Shown one piece after another: positions 57,189-64,000 of a stretch of 64,000 nucleotides of DNA (its first letter is position 1; each line of letters starts with the position of its first letter). The DNA is taken from NCBI GenBank assembly GCA_963675135.1, contig OY776127.1:87901182-87965181 (forward strand), in the 5' to 3' direction. The notes beneath the pieces are model-generated. The model was given only the letters and a program-made list of their open reading frames with translations, ran no database searches and had not been told where the DNA came from. Source of the DNA: Galeopsis tetrahit (taxonomy: Eukaryota > Streptophyta > Magnoliopsida > Lamiales > Lamiaceae). Both the position numbers and the translations under genes were made by a program.

Positions 57189-59218
57189 ATGGCGGGAGGT
57201 GCTCCGGCTATGTGTGTGGCGAATGCCGTCAGAATTGTGGTTGCAGGGGATTCCAAGACCGGGAAATCATGCTTAATTGTTACTGCGGCTGCCGAGAATT
57301 TCCCGAGCAATTTTCCGGTGGACTTGTATCCGGAACGTATTCCTGTCACCATTATTGATACTTCGTCAAGGTATTGAGTAATTCCTTTATGTTTATTATA
57401 CATGGCGTTTTGAAAGAATTGAGATGTTAACGTTTTTAGGTTTTGAAAGAGGTATTGGAGTTGGGACCACTTGCATTGTATGCCCATGCCTCTTTGTTTT
57501 GTGCTTCAATAGTTCAATTTCTCGGATATCTCTGTGTTCTTCATATAGTTGTTGGAGGAAAAGTTTATTTATATCATGGTTTGTCAAATCTCTTGCTGTG
57601 GGAGAAGATACTAATGTTATCTGAATCAGGATTTGTCAAATCTCTTGCTATGGGAAGGAGATATAGAGTTTAAAACACGGCATAAGTCATTAAAGAGAGA
57701 TAAGATTCACGCACAAAAAAAAAAACAGTCAAAAGTGCAAGGGAAATTATGTGGAGGCGCGTGGTTCTTGTTTTTAATATGCTTTTGGATGATTTGTATA
57801 ATATGGTATGAAAAACTAATTGATGAATAGATTTGACCATGGTAGAAAATATGGGATTCTGAAATAGGTAATCGTGTGCATTTTTTTGCTATTGATGCAG
57901 TTGAGTGCAATCTTCACCTTCCATGCAAGCATTTATTAAAAGTTTTTATTGTTTATGATATTAGGTTTCAGTCTCACAAACACTGCTTGAGTGTTAGTAT
58001 AGTTCTATTGCATGTATCGATTCTTTTTTATTGGGGTTGGTATACCGGACACATAGCTTTTGCATGGTTTTGCTGTTTAGGTGTTTAACTTTTCATGTAG
58101 TTGTTGCATATCTTACTTATGTCATTATCCTCCTAATATAAAATCTGATTAATTGTTTTTGTCCTCTTGAAATGCAGTCCTGAATCTAAAGGCAACTAGC
58201 TGACGAGAGCTGATGCCATTGTTCTTACTTATGCATGTGATAGGCCTGAAACACTTGAGAGATTAAGTTCTTATTGGCTTCCTGAAATTCGACGATTAGA
58301 GGTATTCAATGAAAATCTCCCCTTGTAAGGGTTGAAGTGTTATGACAATTTTCTTGAGCTTGTATAACGTACTATCGTGAAAACTGGTTGAGGTTTCAAT
58401 TTCTTGCTAGTACTATTATATCCTTTTTTTGTTCAATTTGACCATGGTAGAAAATCAGGAATTCTGAGATAGGTAATCGTGTGCATTTTTTGGTTATTGA
58501 TGCAGTTGAGTGCAATCTTCACCTTCCATGCAAGCATTTATTAAAAGTTAAAATTTGAAGTTTTTCTACTTGTTTATTGTTTATGATATTAGGTCTCAGT
58601 CTCACAAACACTGCTTGAGTGTTGGTATAGTTCTATTGCATGTATCAATTCTTTTTATTGGGGTTGGTATTCCCGACACATTTGATTCAAATAGTGAGAC
58701 CCGTTTCACATGTTAGCTAGATTTTGCATGGTTTTGCTGTTTATGTGTTCTGTTCTTGTAGTTGTTGCATATCTTACTTATGTCATTCTCCTCCTAATGT
58801 AAAATCTGATTAATTGTTTTTGTCCTCTTGAAATGCAGTCCTGAATCTAAAGGCAAACTAGCTGAAGAGCTGACGAGAGCTGATGCCATTGTTCTTACTT
58901 ATGCATGTGATAGGCCTGAAACACTTGAGAGATTAAGTTCTTATTGGCTTCCTGAACTTCGACGATTAGAGGTATTCAATGAAAGTGAAGATTTTCTTGA
59001 GCTTGTATAACGTACTATCGTGAAAACTGGTTGAGGTTTCAATTTCTTGCTAGTACTATTATATTCTTTTTGTTCAATATACCCATGTGATATTTGGCTC
59101 ATATGTTTCTTCAGGTTAAAGTGCCTGTTATTGTGGTGGGTTGCCAATTAGTCTTATAATGCAACAGTTCCGGGAGATCGAAACTTGTATCGAGTGTTCT
59201 GCAGTAAACAATATTCAG
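57189..59218 (+). pseudogene. Mitochondrial Rho GTPase (MIRO) 5' part, pseudogene
   Basis: MIRO GTPases sit in the outer mitochondrial membrane. Exon 1 (57189-57371) encodes VRIVVAGDSKTGKSCLIVTA with an intact P-loop (GDSKTGKS), then DLYPERIPVTIIDTSS, but lacks about a dozen residues before DLYPE. Exon 2 occurs twice. The copy at 58178-58301 has deletions and a stop right after SPESKG. The copy at 58839-58971 is intact (GKLAEELTRADAIVLTYACD, then RPETLERLSSYWLPELRRLE). Exon 3 (59115-59218) reads VPVIVVGC, then loses about 20 codons with a stop before IMQQFREIETCIECSA. After 59218 the gene is cut off and joined to the desaturase-flank repeat. The second GTPase domain, EF hands and anchor are absent. 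Confidence 0.85.
57833..59010 (+). repeat. Tandem duplication of intron plus exon 2 in the MIRO relic
   Basis: Two units of about 600 bases, starting gaccatggtagaaaat at about 57835 and about 58440 and each ending just after exon 2, lie head to tail. They share 'gatgcagttgagtgcaatct' and 'cagtctcacaaacactgctt' with only small differences. Confidence 0.85.
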
Positions 59219-59249
59219 GTTAAGTACTTAATTTTGCTGAGATGCCAAA

Positions 59250-59831
59250 TTTCGTTAGAAAAGTACGAATATGTTCACATATTTCGCCAAAAAAGGACGA
59301 AATTAATCACAAAACTCAGTCATATTGGCCGAAAAAGTTATAAAATTTCAACCGACAAAATCAGCAAATTAATTATCATAACTTCTATCATCTTTCACAG
59401 GAGATAACATTATTCATACTAAGTCAACAAATGAAGCCTAAAATTCAACATGGGTTCAACAATATTTAATTTTGATTTTTTCTTTTTTTTTTTTCTTTCT
59501 TTTTTTACATATTGAATGTTGTTCACAAGGGCGGAATTTAGGTTTTGAAGGGAAAATGAGTAGTTATCACGTCTATGTACACCCCTGTACAAATTCGTAC
59601 TATTCAGTTGAAAGCAACTGCACCAAAATTAAATGTATATTTGGTGGGCTTCTTCCCCAAAATGTGGATGGTATTATTCAACTAGTACCAAATATCATGG
59701 TATTTCTTACACAAATCTTATTAAAAAGTTGACATAAATTAAAATTATTGGATGAAACATGAAAGACATGAATTTGGAAATGGATATACTACCATCTGTT
59801 TATTTGTTGTAGTGCTTCTAATTTAACCTAG
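59250..59831. repeat. Desaturase 3'-flank repeat, copy R4 (in original context)
   Basis: It begins aaatttcgttagaaaagtac and runs into the stop codon of the desaturase gene at 59832. It matches 38490-39175, 47490-48185 and the split copy 52333-52502/53817-53998. Because only here does it adjoin a full desaturase gene, this looks like the source position. Confidence 0.75.
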
Positions 59832-61482
59832 TTAAATGTTGATTTCTCTATTAAAGATCCAACTGAATTTCATCCCTTTGTAATTTTTTGCTCTTTCATC
59901 CGCTTTCACGATAAGTTTCTTCATTCTACGACCTAAATTGCATACAAAATCTTGTTCACGCCTTGCATCGCTACTTAGTCCCTCGAGCTTCTCCAATCTC
60001 CACCTTCCAACCAAGAACTCCAAGATATCCACGTAATCATCGGGTTTATAAACTCCAATTTTGTGGGCGACCAATGCATAGTGCTCGAATAGATGCGAAT
60101 CGTAGCCATCCGTCATCAAGTGAGCTGGCATTGTGATTTTCTTTCTCATCATCTTCCCTATAGCTATCATAGCTTCATTCGGGTCGATCTCGAGAAGCTT
60201 TTCGATAATTTTGACGTATGCGCTCTCGTGGCGCTTTTCATCGGCAGCAATGGTCCCACGTATGCTTGAAAGAACCGGATCCCCACCTTTGTTTGCTAGT
60301 CGAGCCGTATTACAATGTGATACAAATGTAGCACGTTCTTGAAACGATGTATAAACAAACCCTAAATAAGGGTTATTGTCCAATTCAAGGTCTTACGCAT
60401 AGTCATGATTTAGTCAATGCACAAACATTAACAATCTAAATTGCATAAAAGTTTTTCGAAAAATATATAACTAGTGGAAGACCAGCTTAATATATATAGT
60501 AAAAAAAAATAAAAAAATATATCATTATATTCATAATTTTAATGTAGGACAAAAATTTGTGTGTTAAATTCGGGTCAACGCTGGTCAACATAGATCAAAT
60601 TTAATTAAAATATATATTTTTCTCTTTCAAGTAATGTTTTACTACACGATCAAAATATTGTCACTACAATACCAAAAATGTACTACTACAAGTTCAAAAA
60701 TATTCTGGACACTTAATTTTTTGGGCGAATTCTACATAATATTTTTTACATGCTTTGACCTTGTAGTAACAATATATTGACCATGTAGTAACCAGCAAAT
60801 TTTTTTGGACGATTCGAATCCAGACTTTTAACCCACATGAAATAATTCCTAATTAAAAAAATGAAGTAATTTTGTACTAGGAGTGAGAAGATTGTGAATT
60901 AGATAATAATAATCTTAAAACAATGTATATTACCATTCCAGTTCCAATCAAATACTGCACCGTCTTTTCAATCATCAACATATCAACCCGGCCCGAAAGG
61001 TATAGATATGTTTTAAGCAAATCACCGTGTTTGTTCTCCTCAGCAGTCCAAGCCCGAATCCAAGTATCCCATGAATTCGGGCTTGACCCGGTTTTATCTA
61101 GAACCGGGTCGAGACAATTAATCATAGTCGCCTGATAAGTAGGCAGTGCTTCCTCAGTAATCATATTCCCTACCAATACCACAAAATACTCATCAGGAAG
61201 CCCTTTGGTACGATCACGTAAGGCCCGAACTTCGTCCATGAAGTCGGGCTTGGTTGGTTCCGGAAGAAACTCAATGGGTTGCCAGCTCTTCTCCACGGGC
61301 TTCAGAATTGGGAGTAAATCTTTTGAGGCCCATGATTCAAGTGACTTGAATATTTCAATCTTTTCCGGTGGCATTGGGTGAACAATTTTTTGCATTGAAA
61401 CGGCGGAGAACGGTTGCGATTGCCGGCGAGTGGTGGCGCTACGACTACTTGGCACGAATGCAACTAGTCCTATTGTTTGCAT
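59832..61482 (-). CDS. Plastid stearoyl/acyl-ACP desaturase; intron acceptor abnormal
   Basis: Exon 1 is 61482-60934 (183 codons). Exon 2 is about 60392-59832 (186 codons plus stop); 369 aa if joined in frame. The enzyme is a soluble di-iron protein that puts a double bond into plastid acyl-ACP. After a short transit peptide (MQTIGLVAFVPSSRSATTRR) all six iron ligands are seen: E of MITEEALP, E and H of EENKHGD, E of SFQERATF, E and H of DEKRHE. The donor ATG|GTAATA is good and stands at the family's usual IGTGM|D position. The expected first codon of exon 2 (GAC, 60392-60390) is preceded by GTAA, not AG. The nearest AG leaves the frame one base short and meets a TAG nine codons on. It is either recently disabled or uses an unusual site. 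Neutral changes such as SHCNTAR for SHGNTAR also occur. Confidence 0.8.
60393..60933 (-). other. Intron of the desaturase gene
   Basis: About 541 AT-rich bases with a GTAATA donor. No pyrimidine tract precedes the expected acceptor, and a search by eye for a small missing exon found none. Confidence 0.55.
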
Positions 61483-62222
61483 GGCTACTTTTTATAATTT
61501 TAATGAGTGGTTTTATAAGTCTAACAAGTAACAATGCGATCTTTATTTATAACAAGTCTAAAATGTATTTGACCAAAATGTTAGCTAAAAACACAGTTTT
61601 GCCACTCAATTCTGTTCAGTTGGGTACACTACTGACTAGGGAGTTTGGCAATCTGATGAAATGTATTATGAGAATAAATGTAAATTATTCTTCCACTAAT
61701 TTTTCATGTTTACACAAAAATCCGAGAGGCCAATCAAGTTGCTGCCTGATGCTATTGGTCAAGACCGGACTTGACTGTGTTTGGAGAGGTTACTCCTACA
61801 TTTTTACTTTCATTTTTGCACAATGATTTGTATTCTGTTTTTTTTATAAACATTCTCTTCACCTGAGTATTGTTTCTAAGAAGGATTTTCCCAAGGAGGG
61901 TTTTAATGATGCTCCGACCTCTGACTCGACTTGTGAACTTATGGTCCTAAATTTTCTTCTTTTATTTGATCTACCTTTTATTGTCAAACATATCAGCACC
62001 GTGCTCTGATTAATTTACCCGATCCTAGATTTTCTTTTATTTGATTTACCTTTTATTGTTTATTGTCAAACACTGCGCTCTGATTAATTTACCATTAATC
62101 TATATTAATTTTTATTAAACTATTTGTAAAATATACATATTTAACTCTTTATATAATTTAAAATTTTAACTAAATAATAACCTCTAAATTTTTTTTAGAA
62201 TTTATAAACTATTTTTTAACTA
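61483..62222. other. Upstream region of the desaturase gene, no further gene
   Basis: AT-rich with a duplicated phrase 'gatttaccttttattgt' (about 61968 and 62041). A 152-codon open frame that overlaps exon 1 antisense has no recognisable motif. Confidence 0.4.
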
Positions 62223-63437
62223 TGGTAGAGATGTAAACACACACTCATCTTATAATTGTAAAGAAGGAAATACAAAACAAAAGGTATTTCATAGATTGAG
62301 TGTTACAATGCTTACGGTGCATAAAATGCATAAGGTATACAAAAGACTCTAATCTATATTTATAGACTAAGTAACAACTAGTATTTACTAACTAACCACT
62401 AACTAAGAAGTTATAAAAGTAGTTATAAAAGGAACAAAACTACTTTATATCCTTTACACCCCTCAAAATGAGAGTGGATGTCAACCAACCTCATTTTGGC
62501 AATAGTCGTAATTCTGAGCAAAGTGCATTCTCAAATCGTACCATGGCGCTAGTACACACAACCAACCACAATCAACAAAAAATCCCCAATAGATGAAGTA
62601 CAATGATCAATCTCCAACTGAAAGTCAAAAGCCCCATAACCAAGCTTTACTAACCAACAACAAATCTTACCAAACGTCGAGAATTGGACGGAAACAACAC
62701 AAAAATCCACCGATTCTGAGCACAACAACTCAAAAGCTAATCGCCGGCGAAGAATAACTGCAATCAGCCTCCAAAAATAACTTCCAATCGCCTCCGAAAT
62801 TGCCAAAATACAACAATCCCCAATCGACGGAAGTCAGCGGCAGTTGCACAAAATCAAACCCAAGGCAACGAGCAATCGCGTGATAAACACGAAATAATCG
62901 ATTTCGAATCAACATGAAATCAAATATAAACTCACGAGGATATAACTCGCAAAGAAATGAGTATTAAACTCAAGAAACTCAAAGAAGAATTCGAATCAAG
63001 ATGAAACTGAATCTAAAAATTCACGAGCATAAAACCCGTAAAGAATAATCTCGAAAAGAAAAAGTAGAAATCCAAATCCATCAAAGATTTGGCAGAAATG
63101 AGTACAAAGACTCAAGAAATTCGGAAATCCATACATACCGAATTGCGGAAACATATCTAGATCGACAAACTTGTTTAATCGATCATAAATTAATCCATAC
63201 ATAGCTCCGATACCATGTAGAGATGTAAACACACTCATCTTATAATTGTAAAGAAGAAAATACAAAACAAAAGGTATTTCATAGATTGAGTGTTACAATG
63301 CTTACAATACATAAGGTATACAAAAGACTCTAATCTATATTTATAGACTAAGTAACAACTAGTAGTTACTAACTAACCACTAACTAAGAAGTTATAAAAG
63401 TAGTTACAAAAGGAACAAAACTACTTTATATCCTTTA
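62223..63437 (-). mobile_element. Small non-autonomous LTR retrotransposon (TRIM/LARD-like)
   Basis: Direct repeats of about 225-235 bp lie at 62223-62458 and 63216-63437. On the minus strand each reads TGTAAAGGATATAAAGTAG... to ...CATCTCTACA, a normal TG...CA LTR. Immediately after the 5' LTR is TGGTATCGGAGC (63215-63204), a near-match to the initiator-methionine tRNA primer site. A purine tract ending TTTTGAGGGG precedes the 3' LTR (62474-62459). The 757-base interior has no gag-pol, only short frames. Two small indels separate the LTRs, so the insertion is not very young. No target duplication remains. Confidence 0.8.
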
Positions 63438-63711
63438 TGAGCATGCGAAATTTCGTAATAAGAAGAGATTGGATAGAGTGCATATTGAGAGAATTTAGGA
63501 ATATAGAAGAATTATATTGGAATTACATTATCAAAATGATTTACATCCCTCCTCTTATATAGAGGAAAGTTTACAATATGGAAGTTACAACTAGTAAAAT
63601 AGAAGTTATAACTAAAACAACTGCTCTAACTAATCTCATTTCCTATTATTCTTTACAACTATTCAAAAAATTAGTTGAGACAAACAAGCAAGGTGTAAGC
63701 ATGCTTTGATT
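63438..63711. other. AT-rich, nothing recognised
   Basis: No coding motif. It resembles retroelement LTR sequence (short 'gaagttayaactaraa' repeats), without identifiable ends. Confidence 0.3.
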
Positions 63712-63893
63712 ATGAAACTGATTCACCTAGCTTTGACACTTCTTGTTACCACTGTCACGATCGAACAAATATTTTCAACAATAAAGCATGTCAAGAATGT
63801 TATTCGAAACAATAGAGAGTCATTAATTGATCAGTGTCAACATTGAAAGAGAATTGTTTGAAGACATTGATGTGATGAATTCATTTTTATTTT
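63712..63893 (+). pseudogene. hAT transposase C-terminal fragment (hATC dimerisation)
   Basis: The frame from 63712 reads LIHLALTLLVTTVTIEQIFS, then TIKHVKNVIRNNRESLIDQ, matching the hAT C-terminal motif (LAxxxLxxxxTxxxxERxFSxxKxIKxxxRNRL). It then hits a TGA at 63846. One base over, the frame continues NIERELFEDIDVMN, the expected continuation, so a single frameshift has broken it. The N-terminal transposase is absent. Confidence 0.8.
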
Positions 63894-64000
63894 TTTGTAT
63901 TACATTCATTTCAACCCATCTTAAAAAGACGTTTTTGGCTCGTCTTGGCACGAACAAGAAATAAGGTCGTTTTTTTTTATGTTTGTAAAATTGTGCATTT

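Noticed and set aside
61368..61826. 152-codon plus-strand frame
   Set aside because: It starts antisense to the first exon of the desaturase gene and continues into AT-rich promoter DNA with no recognisable domain.
1..64000. tRNA, rRNA or CRISPR loci
   Set aside because: No cloverleaf with conserved box sequences, no rRNA-like stretch and no regularly spaced identical short repeats were seen. The tandem arrays have long or irregular units and belong to transposons or satellites.

Overview
The window is eukaryotic nuclear DNA from a flowering plant. It is AT-rich, its genes have GT-AG introns, and it is crowded with plant transposon families. The gene set (plant RING-CH/DUF3675 protein, APY6-type apyrase, AVT1-type amino acid transporter, S-like T2 ribonucleases, plastid acyl-ACP desaturase, EIN3-like and MIRO relics) fits a eudicot. 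The ribonucleases look most like the asterid LE/LX type from memory, so an asterid is my guess, but no search was run.

Layout. 1-8.48 kb: no host gene found; MITEs, a CACTA-like element, a large foldback and a retroposed insert with an 18-bp target duplication. 8.49-12.66 kb (-): a six-exon RING-CH membrane E3 ligase gene. 15.91-20.05 kb (-): an eight-exon apyrase gene. 20.57-23.70 kb: a 332-bp tandem array built around a Harbinger-type MITE, then a solo LTR. 24.33-28.01 kb (+): a three-exon AVT1-like transporter gene whose introns are full of foldback elements. 29.8-38.15 kb (+): three tandem S-like RNase T2 genes, the third ending in the ER-retrieval signal KDEL. 38.2-60.4 kb: a mosaic of repeated segmental duplications carrying three EIN3-like relics, a MIRO GTPase pseudogene, a desaturase pseudogene and at least four copies of the desaturase 3' flank, broken up by GC-rich hAT-like elements with 8-bp target duplications. 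59.83-61.48 kb (-): a desaturase gene with all six iron ligands but no usable in-frame splice acceptor at its intron. 62.2-63.9 kb: a small non-autonomous LTR element and a broken hAT transposase end.

Five multi-exon genes splice into complete reading frames at the sites proposed here: RING-CH 299 aa, apyrase 536 aa, and RNases of 229, 229 and 236 aa. The AVT1-like gene also closes, at 407 aa. The desaturase encodes 369 aa only if an AA dinucleotide is tolerated as acceptor. The genes do not form a pathway. The biological points of interest are the RNase cluster, with one ER-retained member, and the desaturase/EIL/MIRO mosaic, which looks like an active site of duplication and decay. All family names come from reading translated motifs; no database was consulted.
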